This document shows positions 1 to 6,815 of a stretch of 12,452 nucleotides of DNA, one piece after another; positions within the stretch are counted from its first letter, which is position 1, and every line of letters starts with the position of its first letter. The translations under genes and the position numbers were made by a program. The notes under the pieces are model-generated. The model ran no database searches and was not told the DNA's origin. It saw only the letters and a list, made by a program, of their open reading frames with translations. Origin of the DNA: Clostridia bacterium. Its GTDB lineage: Bacteria; Bacillota; Clostridia; Christensenellales; Borkfalkiaceae. The stretch covers positions 1 to 12,452 of the forward strand of contig CAAFZH010000134.1 of NCBI GenBank assembly GCA_900767495.1, in the 5' to 3' direction.

Positions 1-277
1 AGCCGAATGGAAACAAACTTGAACTAGATTTAAAGGCAAAAATTCAGCTAAATACTGTGTTATTCTCGCTCGTAGTACATTCTAGTACGACTTCGCTCGA
101 CTGCCTTGTCTTTATCGTTTTTTTGCCGTTAAATTCGCTCGCGACCTCAAAACCGCCGTTTTTGATGATTTTTGGTAAAGGCGACCGAAAGTGTATATGA
201 ATACATCGAGCGAGCATTTGCCGAAAAGGGCGAAAACGGCGGCTTTGAGGCAGGTTCAAGTTTATTTCCGTTCGGCT
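1..277. repeat. Nested inverted-repeat element downstream of ileS
   Basis: This non-coding stretch is organised as two nested pairs of inverted repeats. The outer pair is 1-24 with 254-277 (22 of 24 bases complementary). The inner pair is 145-162 with 233-250 (17 of 18). The two right arms lie almost back to back, while about 120 bases separate the left arms. Smaller hairpins occur inside, for example TGTAT-atga-ATACA near 192-205 and paired GTAC boxes near 73-90. The outer arm touches the window edge, so the element may extend upstream. No ribosome binding site or recognisable protein is present. The arrangement suggests a dispersed palindromic or MITE-like element. Whether it is repeated elsewhere in the genome cannot be seen here. 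No clear rho-independent terminator for ileS is visible. Confidence 0.55.
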
Positions 278-294
278 TCACGCCGCGCATTGCG

Positions 295-3200
295 TTATTC
301 CTTTTTGACGGACAGCGTTACTTTGTCGCCGTTTATATCGAATTCCTTTTGATAACCGTCCAAATCGGCGGTAACCGTTTCGGCTAATACGTCGGCGGCT
401 ATTTCGTCTTTCAACTCTTTGAATACGCGACCGCAAACGCCTTCCGCAACGTAACCCAGAATTATTCTGTCGGTAACCTCGAAGCCCGCCTCTTTACGCA
501 TATTCTGTACGCGCGAAACTATTTCGCGAAGCGCGCCTTCGAGTATAAGTTCGTCGGTTAAATGCACGTCCAAAACGACGGTAAGTCCGTTACCGCTCTC
601 CGAAACGTACCCTTCGGCGGGTTCGCTCGAAATAAGCAAGTCGTCAAGAGTAAAGTCAACGGTTACTCCGCCGAGTTCGACCGAATAAGTCTTGCCCGCC
701 TTTACCGTGGCTACGACCTTAGCCGCGTCGCAGGCGTTCAAAAATTCTCTTATCGCGCCGAGAGCCTTGCCGTATCTGGGTCCGAGCGTTTTAAGTTGCG
801 GTTTGAGTTTATAGGTTACGAACGCCGTGGCGTCGTGCAGAATCTCGAACTCTTTTACGTTGAGTTCGTCGCGCGCGATACCGTAAAGTTCCTCGGTAAG
901 GTTGACTTTTCTGTCCGTAGCGATATACAGTTTTTTAAGCGGCTGACGGTTTTTAACGTTACTGCCGTTTCTTGCCGCCCTGCCGAGTACGACTATTTCG
1001 AGTACGTCCTCCATGCCCTTTTCGAGTTCGGGGTCTATAAGACTTTCGTCCGCTTCGGGGAAGTCGCAAAGGTGTACCGATTCGGGCGCGTCCTTATAAA
1101 AAGGCGTTACGAGATTGCGATACATACTCTCGGTCATAAACGGAACGTATGGCGCGCACACTTTGGCAAGCGTAACGAGTACGGTGTAAAGCGTGGTGTA
1201 AGCCGCCGCCTTGTCCGCCGTCATATCCTTGCCCCAGTATCTCTCTCTTCCGCGACGAACGTACCAGTTGGAAAGTTCGTCGGTAAAGTCCTGAATGGTC
1301 CTTGCGGTTTCAAAAATCTTATAATCTTTAAGTCCGTCGTCAACGGTCTTTATAAGCGTGTTGAGTTTGGACAAAACCCACTTGTCCATAAGCGTGAGTT
1401 TGCATTTTTTAAGGTCGTATTCGGCGGGGTTATACTTATCAATCTCGGCGTATAGCACGAAAAACGCATAAGTATTCCACAGCGTACCCATGAATTTGCG
1501 TTGCGCCTCGGATACCGCCTCGTCGTAAAATCTCGTGGGGAGATACGGCGCGCTGCCCGTATAGAAATACCACCTGACCGCGTCCGCGCCCTGCTTGTCG
1601 AGTACAGTCCACGGGTCTACGACGTTGCCTATGTGCTTACTCATTTTCAAGCCGTTTTTGTCGTTTACGTGTCCTAAAACTATACAGTTTTTAAACGACG
1701 CCTTATCGAACAACAGCGTGGAAATGGTGAGCAGAGTATAAAACCATCCGCGGGTCTGGTCTACCGCTTCCGAAATAAAGTCTGCGGGGAAATGCTTTTC
1801 GAAAAGTTCCTTGTTTTCAAACGGATAGTGATACTGCGCGAACGGCATCGAACCCGAATCGAACCAACAGTCGATAACCTCTTTTACGCGTTTCATAACG
1901 CCGCCGCACTTGCCGCATTTGCAGGTAGGTTTGTCGATATACGGGCGATGAAGTTCTATATCGCCCTTAATGCCGCAAGCCTCTTTGAGTTCGGCTTTGC
2001 TGCCCATAACGCGCACTTCGCCGCAGTCCTCGCACACCCATATCGGGAGCGGGGTTCCCCAATAACGCTCTCGCGAAAGTCCCCAGTCGATTACGTTTTC
2101 AAGGAAATTACCCATTCTGCCCGTGCCTATGCTCTCGGGCATCCAGTTGACCGACTTGTTTGCGGCGATGAGCCTTTCCTTTACGGCGGTGGTCTTTATG
2201 AACCAGGAACTGCGCGCGTAATACAAAAGCGGAGTGTTGCAACGCCAGCAGAACGGATAACTATGCTCGAACAAAACGTCCTTGAACAGTTTGCCGTTTT
2301 CTTTGAGGTCCTTTATGATAAGTTTGTCGGCGTCTTTTACGAACATTCCTTTATACGGCTCGACGGCGTCGATAAATCTGCCGCGGTCGTTTACCATCTG
2401 AACGAACGGTAAGCCGTATTTTCTGCCGACCTGCGCGTCGTCTTCGCCGAACGCGGGCGCGATATGAACTATGCCCGTGCCGTCGGTAAGCGTAACGTAC
2501 TCGGCGTTGGTAACGTAAAAAACCTTCTCTTTAAAACTGCCGAGCGCGTAGGGATAGAGCGGCTCGTATTCCGTGCCTTCGTAGTCCTTACCCTTCTTTT
2601 TGGAAATAACCTCGTATTCCTCGAAAAGCGAGGGAACGAGAGCCTCGGCAAGTATATAGTTTTCGCCGTTTGCCGAAATTTTTACGTAATCGTAGTCGGC
2701 GTTCATACACAGCGCGACGTTGGACGGTAAAGTCCAGGGCGTTGTGGTCCACACGAGAAAATAAGTGTTTTCTTCGTTTTTGACTTTGAATTTGACGTAA
2801 ACCGACTTTTCCTTTACGTCCTTATAACCCTGCGCCACCTCGTGCGAGGAAAGCGCGGTTCCGCACCTCGGGCAGTAAGGAACTATCTTATAACCTTTAT
2901 ATAATAGGCCCTTGTCGCTTATCGTCTTTAACGCCCACCATACCGACTCGATATAATCGTCGTGATAAGTAACGTAGGGGTGATCCATATCCACCCAGTA
3001 GCCGAGGCGGTCGCTCATGTTTTTCCACTCGGTGGTATACTTCCAGACCGACTGCTTGCACTCTTTGATAAACGGCTCTATGCCGTATTTTTCTATATCC
3101 TGCTTGCCGTCAAGCCCCAACTTTTTTTCTATTTCGAGTTCTACGGGCAATCCGTGCGTATCCCAACCGGCTTTACGCAGAACGTGTTCGCCTTTCATAG

Positions 3201-3417
3201 TGCGGTAACGCGGAATTATATCCTTCATTACGCGCGTTAAAACGTGCCCTATATGCGGCTTGCCGTTAGCCGTCGGAGGACCGTCGTAAAAAGTAAATTC
3301 TTTATTGCCTTCGTTTTTTTCAACGCTCTTTTCAAAAATCTTGTTGTCGTTCCAGAATTTGATTATTTCTTTTTCTCTGTCGACGAAATCGAGCGACGCG
3401 TCTACTTTTTTATACAT
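295..3417 (-). CDS. ileS: Isoleucyl-tRNA synthetase, eukaryote-like (type 2)
   Basis: Cytoplasmic class I aminoacyl-tRNA synthetase that charges tRNA-Ile with isoleucine using ATP and edits misactivated valine. At 1040 residues it has the full family length. The HIGH motif is PHIGH at residues 54-58 and the KMSKS loop reads KMSKH at 591-595. The CP1 editing domain shows TTTPWTLPSN at 224-233 and GEDD at 324-327. Cysteine pairs (CPRC at 182-185, CEDC, CKCGKC) look like zinc knuckles. The opening GPPTANGKPHIGHVL is typical of the eukaryote-like IleRS branch, which in known bacteria tolerates mupirocin; resistance here is inference. The start is supported by a GGGAG box about 9 bases upstream and by the T-box leader that precedes it. 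Expression is probably controlled by uncharged tRNA-Ile. Nothing looks truncated. Confidence 0.97.
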   Translation of the reverse strand: MYKKVDASLDFVDREKEIIKFWNDNKIFEKSVEKNEGNKEFTFYDGPPTANGKPHIGHVLTRVMKDIIPRYRTMKGEHVLRKAGWDTHGLPVELEIEKKLGLDGKQDIEKYGIEPFIKECKQSVWKYTTEWKNMSDRLGYWVDMDHPYVTYHDDYIESVWWALKTISDKGLLYKGYKIVPYCPRCGTALSSHEVAQGYKDVKEKSVYVKFKVKNEENTYFLVWTTTPWTLPSNVALCMNADYDYVKISANGENYILAEALVPSLFEEYEVISKKKGKDYEGTEYEPLYPYALGSFKEKVFYVTNAEYVTLTDGTGIVHIAPAFGEDDAQVGRKYGLPFVQMVNDRGRFIDAVEPYKGMFVKDADKLIIKDLKENGKLFKDVLFEHSYPFCWRCNTPLLYYARSSWFIKTTAVKERLIAANKSVNWMPESIGTGRMGNFLENVIDWGLSRERYWGTPLPIWVCEDCGEVRVMGSKAELKEACGIKGDIELHRPYIDKPTCKCGKCGGVMKRVKEVIDCWFDSGSMPFAQYHYPFENKELFEKHFPADFISEAVDQTRGWFYTLLTISTLLFDKASFKNCIVLGHVNDKNGLKMSKHIGNVVDPWTVLDKQGADAVRWYFYTGSAPYLPTRFYDEAVSEAQRKFMGTLWNTYAFFVLYAEIDKYNPAEYDLKKCKLTLMDKWVLSKLNTLIKTVDDGLKDYKIFETARTIQDFTDELSNWYVRRGRERYWGKDMTADKAAAYTTLYTVLVTLAKVCAPYVPFMTESMYRNLVTPFYKDAPESVHLCDFPEADESLIDPELEKGMEDVLEIVVLGRAARNGSNVKNRQPLKKLYIATDRKVNLTEELYGIARDELNVKEFEILHDATAFVTYKLKPQLKTLGPRYGKALGAIREFLNACDAAKVVATVKAGKTYSVELGGVTVDFTLDDLLISSEPAEGYVSESGNGLTVVLDVHLTDELILEGALREIVSRVQNMRKEAGFEVTDRIILGYVAEGVCGRVFKELKDEIAADVLAETVTADLDGYQKEFDINGDKVTLSVKKE

Positions 3418-3690
3418 ATCGACTACTCCCGAAAAAATAATTTACCCCGCCTTTTGCGCGACTAAACGCACAAGAAGACGGGGGGATTCCGCGGTACCAC
3501 TTCTCTTCCGCCTAAGGCGGCACTCATATAATTTAACGATAATTTTACGGCGACGCTTACGCACGGAAACTTTTTTCCGCTTGGGCGCGCGGCTCGGAAA
3601 GGATACGATATAATCCGTAGCGATCGGTTCTCAGCCTCCCCGACTCTCTGTGCGCCCGTGCGATTATTCGCGTGTTTTCGTCATTGCCTT
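3418..3690 (-). promoter_or_regulatory. T-box riboswitch leader of ileS (tRNA-Ile sensing)
   Basis: Read on the minus strand, this leader has the ordered parts of a T-box. Stem I carries the AGAGAG...GGGG box (3638-3649) and a GCTGAGAACCG segment (3625-3635). A candidate specifier loop contains ATC (3607-3609), an isoleucine codon. The T-box core GTGGTACCGCGG lies at 3489-3500. Its UGGU can pair with the ACCA end of tRNA-Ile, whose discriminator base is A. A terminator hairpin follows just before ileS. Known T-boxes of this type allow transcription when uncharged tRNA binds and stabilises the antiterminator. The specifier assignment is by position and by the downstream gene; I have not folded the RNA. 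Confidence 0.93.
3431..3485 (-). terminator. Intrinsic terminator of the ileS T-box
   Basis: On the minus strand CCCCGTCTT (3475-3483) pairs with AAGGCGGGG (3445-3453), with one U-G wobble, and is followed by TAAATTATTTTTT (3432-3444). The 5' arm follows directly on the T-box core, as expected for mutually exclusive terminator and antiterminator folds. Confidence 0.85.
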
Positions 3691-3696
3691 TATCAT

Positions 3697-3725
3697 ATTT
3701 TAACAAAATTTTTAAGTTTAGTAAA
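3697..3725 (-). promoter_or_regulatory. Probable promoter of the ileS T-box transcript
   Basis: On the minus strand TTTACT (3720-3725) and TAAAAT (3697-3702) are separated by 17 bases. Transcription would start near 3690, just ahead of the first conserved T-box leader bases. The overlapping TATGAT is an alternative -10 but lacks a matching -35. Confidence 0.6.
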
Positions 3726-3754
3726 GCGTTTTGATTAAAGGTAGGCAAAATAAC

Positions 3755-3783
3755 TTGCAAAATTTTTAAAAGTCGGCTATAAT
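3755..3783 (+). promoter_or_regulatory. Strong promoter of the SRP RNA gene
   Basis: TTGCAA (3755-3760) and a perfect TATAAT (3778-3783) are 17 bases apart. The start would fall at about 3790, exactly where the SRP RNA terminal stem begins. It lies back to back with the ileS promoter. Confidence 0.88.
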
Positions 3784-3789
3784 TATTAT

Positions 3790-4055
3790 ACTGCGCTAGG
3801 TGGGGAGTCGGCGGTGCCCTGTACTTGCAATCCGCCATAGCAAGACCGAACGTTCCCCGAGGCTCGCCGTATGGTTGGCTGCGCGCGGTAAGGCGTGATG
3901 ATTTCAAGGTCTTATGCAACGTGGAATCGCGAACCGTGTCAGGGTAGGAATACAGCAGCACTAAACGATCAACCGCGTGTGCCATAAGGTTGCTTTGAAG
4001 GAGCGACCTGCCGCGTTTACGCTTCGGTGCGACAAGTCGAAGGGAATCGCGCAGT
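3790..4055 (+). ncRNA. ffs: Signal recognition particle RNA, large bacterial type
   Basis: The RNA scaffold of the signal recognition particle, which binds Ffh and targets nascent membrane and secreted proteins. The 5' Alu-domain signature GCTAGGTGGGGAG...GGTGCCCTGTA...GCAATCCGCCATAGCA is present at about 3795-3842. The S-domain helix 8 signature follows: GTGTCAGG, then a GGAA tetraloop (3947-3950) closed by GTA/TAC, then AGCAGCAC (3954-3961). The ends pair as ACTGCGC (3790-3796) with GCGCAGT (4049-4055), giving about 266 nt. This is the length of Bacillus and Clostridium SRP RNAs rather than the 114-nt E. coli 4.5S RNA. The exact ends are inferred from pairing and from the flanking promoter and terminator. 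Confidence 0.95.
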
Positions 4056-4071
4056 AATTTAAACTTTTCGG

Positions 4072-4098
4072 CGGGCGGAATTTCCGCCCGTCTTTTTT
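4072..4098 (+). terminator. Rho-independent terminator after ffs
   Basis: CGGGCGGAA (4072-4080) and TTCCGCCCG (4082-4090) form a GC-rich hairpin followed by TCTTTTTT (4091-4098). The yggS start codon lies only six bases beyond the U-tract. Confidence 0.9.
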
Positions 4099-4104
4099 AA
4101 ACCT

Positions 4105-4773
4105 ATGTACGAAGATATACGCGAAAACTTAAAAAGAATTTACGACGAAATAGCCTGCGGCAACGACAGGGGCGAAAAAATAACCCTGCTCGGCGCGACT
4201 AAATTCGTACCCGTAGAGGCGGTGAACGCCGCGATAGAAGCGGGACTTGAAAACGTAGGCGAAAATCACGCGCAGGAATTTCGCGACAAACTCCCCTTTT
4301 ATCTGCCCGTAAAAAAACATTTTATAGGCACGTTACAACTCAACAAACTTAAATACGTGGTAGGCAAAGCCGACGTTATAGATTCGGTTTCGTCTGCGAC
4401 TCTTGCGTCGGCAATAAACGAACGCGCCGAAAAACTCGGCGTAATTCAAAGCGTAATGCTCGAAATAAACGGCGGCGACGAAGAAAGCAAAACCGGAATA
4501 CCGCTGTCGCAGGCAAAAGACCTGTATAACGCGATTATCGACCTTAAAAACCTTAAACTTACGGGCGTTATGGCTATGCTGCCCGTATCGGACGACGAGG
4601 GATTTTTAGCCGCCGCGGCGCAAAAGGTCCGCGCTTTTTACGACGAAATACGAGCCCGAACGCCCACCGTTCGGACTTTATCCGAGGGCATGAGCGGCGA
4701 CTATAAAATCGCCGTTAAAAACGGCTCTAACCAGATCCGCATAGGCACGGCGATTTTCGGCAGGAGATATTAA
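4105..4773 (+). CDS. yggS: YggS/YlmE/PROSC-family PLP homeostasis protein
   Basis: A 222-residue fold-type III, PLP-binding TIM-barrel protein. The family buffers pyridoxal 5'-phosphate and affects amino acid and keto acid balance, without a firmly known enzymatic reaction. The PLP lysine is probably K33 in LLGATKFVP. Other family blocks are GENHAQEF (52-59), HFIGTLQLNK (72-81) and the phosphate-binding C-terminal block running from LSEGMSGD (192-199) to RIGTAIFG (212-219). The usual LSMGMS reads LSEGMS here. The N-terminus aligns with family members from the first methionine, so this start is preferred. No Shine-Dalgarno sequence precedes it, and the ffs terminator ends six bases upstream. 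In Bacillota this gene (ylmE) commonly precedes sepF (ylmF), as here. Confidence 0.95.
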   Translation: MYEDIRENLKRIYDEIACGNDRGEKITLLGATKFVPVEAVNAAIEAGLENVGENHAQEFRDKLPFYLPVKKHFIGTLQLNKLKYVVGKADVIDSVSSATLASAINERAEKLGVIQSVMLEINGGDEESKTGIPLSQAKDLYNAIIDLKNLKLTGVMAMLPVSDDEGFLAAAAQKVRAFYDEIRARTPTVRTLSEGMSGDYKIAVKNGSNQIRIGTAIFGRRY

Positions 4774-4812
4774 CCCGCAACAAACTATCCGCGCGCCGAA
4801 GGCGAGCGCAAT

Positions 4813-4959
4813 ATCCCCTATCGGCACTTCGTGCCACTTCCCCCGAAGGAGGAAGCGAAGTTAATTTTGTGTAGCGATTATATTTAGTTTAGTTTTAACA
4901 AAAACTATCTTTTGCTTCCTCCTTCGGGGGAAGTGTCGGCAACGCCGACGATAGGGGAT
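4813..4959. repeat. Foldback element between yggS and sepF
   Basis: Two long inverted arms flank a loop of about 57 bases. Both arms share ATCCCCTATCG at the outside (4813-4823 and 4949-4959). Both also share a block of 21 bases ending in AGGAGGAAGC (4836-4856, with its complement at 4914-4934). Between these blocks each arm has its own small palindrome: GGCACTTCGTGCC (4823-4835) on the left and GTCGGCAACGCCGAC (4935-4949) on the right. The element could fold into a long stem with two side hairpins. It carries no gene, and no typical terminator U-tract was seen. A MITE-like or REP-like intergenic repeat is the likeliest class. Confidence 0.75.
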
Positions 4960-4996
4960 AAAAAATACGTCATAATAACACAACGAGGGAAATAAT

Positions 4997-5332
4997 ATGG
5001 GATTTTTTGAATTTTTAACTAAAAACGTTCCGCCAAAAGAAAAAAAGGTAAAACGCCCCGTCGAGGAAACTCGCGCGCCTGAACGCGAGCGCAAACGCGA
5101 ATACGATTCCATACAGGAATTCCGTCCGCGTTCGTTCGACGACGTGGCAAGCGTTATCGACCTGCTTTTGACCAAAAAGCCCGCGATAGTCTACCTTACT
5201 GAAGTCAGGGACAACACCTCGCAACGCGTACTCGACATTCTAAGCGGCGCGATTTACGCCCTGAACGGCAGCGTAGGCGAAATAGGCGACGAGGTTTACC
5301 TGTTCACTCCCGACGGAGGAAACAACGGATAA
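4997..5332 (+). CDS. sepF: Cell division protein SepF
   Basis: A 111-residue SepF. The family polymerises into arcs at the division site and tethers FtsZ to the membrane. MGFFEFLTKNV at the N-terminus fits the short amphipathic membrane anchor. A charged, low-complexity linker follows (about 13-40). The SepF core spans about 45-105 and includes RSFDDVASVIDLLLTKKPAI and RVLDILSGAIYALNGSV (77-93). GEIGDEVYLFTP closes the core, as in YlmF. The length is somewhat short because the linker is compact. A GAGGG box lies 8 bases before the ATG. It follows yggS after 223 bases, most of that gap being the foldback element. The stop codon overlaps the next start as TAATG, implying translational coupling. 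Confidence 0.93.
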   Translation: MGFFEFLTKNVPPKEKKVKRPVEETRAPERERKREYDSIQEFRPRSFDDVASVIDLLLTKKPAIVYLTEVRDNTSQRVLDILSGAIYALNGSVGEIGDEVYLFTPDGGNNG

Positions 5333-6150
5333 TGGAACAAAAATTAGCGGAATTCCGTAATAAAATCACTTTTTTTGCCGACCATAGACTCGCCCCGTTC
5401 GGCACGTTTCATTGCGTGTGTCTTGCGGTAACTCTCGTTTCTATGGTACTTGCGGCGTATTTCACTATTAAAAAACCCGAAAAAACGCTCTATTTTTTAT
5501 TCGTGTTATCCGCGGTTATAATGTGGCTCGGCGAGGCATACAAACAGTTTTACGAATCTTTCTCCAACGGCAAATTCGTATATCAATGGTACTATTTTCC
5601 GTTTCAATTCTGCTCTACTCCACTCTACGTATACCTGCTTTGCAGTATACTCAAAAAAGGCAAGTTATACGACGCTTTATCGCTCTATAGCGGCACTTAT
5701 TGCTTGTTTGCGGGTGCGTCCGTTCTGCTTATTTCTCCAACGACCGTACTCGGCACGGGCAACGGAAACTACGGCATAGCCATTCAGTCAATGCTCCACC
5801 ACACGCTTATGATGGCTACGGGCATAAGCGCGCTCGTCTACTCGGCAAAGCGCGGAATTACCCTGAAGTTGTTTTTGGGTAATATCGCCGTTTTTCTGTC
5901 GTTACTCGCCGTAGCGGAGATTCTCAACTTCGGCTTGCCCGTATGGACGGGACAAGACGTTAATATGTACTTTATTTCCGCCTCGTACCCGACACAAGGC
6001 AATCCGCTGGGGATATTCCGCGACTACTACTCTTCAACGCCATTCGGTTATCCGTTGCTCGTAGTCGTTTACTGCCTTGTTTTTACCGAGGTTGCCTGCC
6101 TGTTTGCGTTTATCGCGCACACGATTGCAAAGAAGAAAACTAATGACTAA
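5332..6150 (+). CDS. YwaF/TMEM164-like seven-TM membrane protein
   Basis: A 272-residue polytopic inner-membrane protein with about seven hydrophobic segments: roughly residues 22-46, 52-70, 86-107, 115-136, 147-170, 176-200 and 236-265. The layout resembles the YwaF (TIGR02206) family. A histidine lies in the first helix (FGTFHCVC, H27). The third helix has PFQFCSTPLY (90-99), matching the family's PLHLC-type block, and a HH pair (156-157) occurs in the fifth. The related animal TMEM164 has been described as an acyltransferase; no reaction is established for bacterial members to my knowledge. It starts inside the sepF stop codon and its end overlaps the next gene. Family assignment rests on recalled pattern, so it is moderate. 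Confidence 0.65.
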   Translation: MEQKLAEFRNKITFFADHRLAPFGTFHCVCLAVTLVSMVLAAYFTIKKPEKTLYFLFVLSAVIMWLGEAYKQFYESFSNGKFVYQWYYFPFQFCSTPLYVYLLCSILKKGKLYDALSLYSGTYCLFAGASVLLISPTTVLGTGNGNYGIAIQSMLHHTLMMATGISALVYSAKRGITLKLFLGNIAVFLSLLAVAEILNFGLPVWTGQDVNMYFISASYPTQGNPLGIFRDYYSSTPFGYPLLVVVYCLVFTEVACLFAFIAHTIAKKKTND

Positions 6151-6667
6151 AATATTTTACGCATACAAACCGCGAGAATTTTCGCACGAAATGCTTTTGC
6201 ACGTTTTAGAAAGTTTTTACGGTCTTAAACCTGCCGAAGAAAATTTTACCGTCAACGAAAACGGCAAACCAAGCCTTAAAAACGGCGGGTTAAAGTTTAA
6301 TATAACCCACACCGACGGGCTTATTATGATAGCCGTAAGCGACAAGGAAGTAGGCATAGACGCCGAAAACGTGTTCCGCAAAGCCGAAACGCAAAAAATC
6401 GCCGAAAAATATTTTTCGGACGAAGAGCGCGGGCAAATAAAAACCGACAAGCATTTTTACACCTTGTGGACCAAGAAAGAAAGCGCGATAAAGTACGCGG
6501 GCTTATCGCTTGCCGCCGCGCTTAAAAAAACGAGTTTCGCCGGCGAAACGCCCACGGGTTATCCCGAGTACGCCGACGCCTTAACGCGCAGTTATTCTTT
6601 CGACGATTTCGTCTATTCGATAACCGCCCCCGACCCCACCCACGAACTCGTTTTTATTTATTCGTAG
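6143..6667 (+). CDS. Sfp-type 4'-phosphopantetheinyl transferase
   Basis: A 174-residue cytosolic enzyme that would move 4'-phosphopantetheine from CoA to a serine of acyl, peptidyl or aryl carrier proteins, needing Mg2+. The Sfp-family blocks are FNITHTDG (52-59), the metal-binding EVGIDAEN (69-76, with D73 and E75), YFSDEE (90-95) and WTKKESAIKYAG (109-120, with E113 and K117). It is shorter than the 220-230 residue Sfp proteins and nearer the small AcpT-like members. The ATG at 6143 is chosen because it fits the family N-terminus and overlaps the preceding stop. An in-frame ATG at 6077 would add 22 residues read inside the upstream membrane gene. No carrier protein, NRPS or PKS gene is in the window, so its partner is unknown. 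Confidence 0.88.
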   Translation: MTKIFYAYKPREFSHEMLLHVLESFYGLKPAEENFTVNENGKPSLKNGGLKFNITHTDGLIMIAVSDKEVGIDAENVFRKAETQKIAEKYFSDEERGQIKTDKHFYTLWTKKESAIKYAGLSLAAALKKTSFAGETPTGYPEYADALTRSYSFDDFVYSITAPDPTHELVFIYS

Positions 6668-6673
6668 TATGTA

Positions 6674-6703
6674 AATCGCCTTGGCTATGCAGCCGAGGCG
6701 ATT
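6674..6703. terminator. Hairpin after the yggS-sepF operon
   Basis: AATCGCCTTGGCT (6674-6686) pairs with AGCCGAGGCGATT (6691-6703), allowing one U-G pair, around an ATGC loop. It begins a few bases after the phosphopantetheinyl transferase stop. No strong U-tract follows on the plus strand (ATTATAAG), so it may be a weak terminator or an mRNA 3'-end stabiliser. Confidence 0.55.
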
Positions 6704-6733
6704 ATTATAAGTCAAATCGTACATAAAAACGCC

Positions 6734-6774
6734 AAAAAGCCGCCGTCGAGCGGGATTGAGAACTCGACGGCGGC
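6734..6774 (-). terminator. Rho-independent terminator of the ABC transporter operon
   Basis: On the minus strand a perfect 12-bp stem (6763-6774 with 6739-6750) encloses a 12-base loop. It is followed by TTTTT, GGCG and another T-run. It lies about 40 bases after the binding-protein stop codon. Confidence 0.9.
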
Positions 6775-6815
6775 GCAATGCGGGAATGAGTGGAATGATC
6801 CTTATTTATAATCTA

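Noticed and set aside
44..387. Two opposing small open frames of 71 codons at 44-259 (minus) and 172-387 (plus)
   Set aside because: They arise from the inverted repeats, one runs into the ileS coding region, and neither has a ribosome binding site.
562..1455. Long plus-strand open frame (297 codons), with a second at 1792-2412, opposite ileS
   Set aside because: Both lie wholly antisense to a full-length, motif-complete ileS, have no recognisable domain or ribosome binding site, and are explained by the codon bias of the real gene.
3557..3985. Minus-strand open frame of 142 codons
   Set aside because: It overlaps both the T-box leader and the SRP RNA gene, and its sequence is fully explained by those two RNAs.
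4861..4884. TATATT (4879-4884) in the loop of the foldback element as a possible sepF promoter
   Set aside because: No acceptable -35 box lies 16-18 bases upstream of it.
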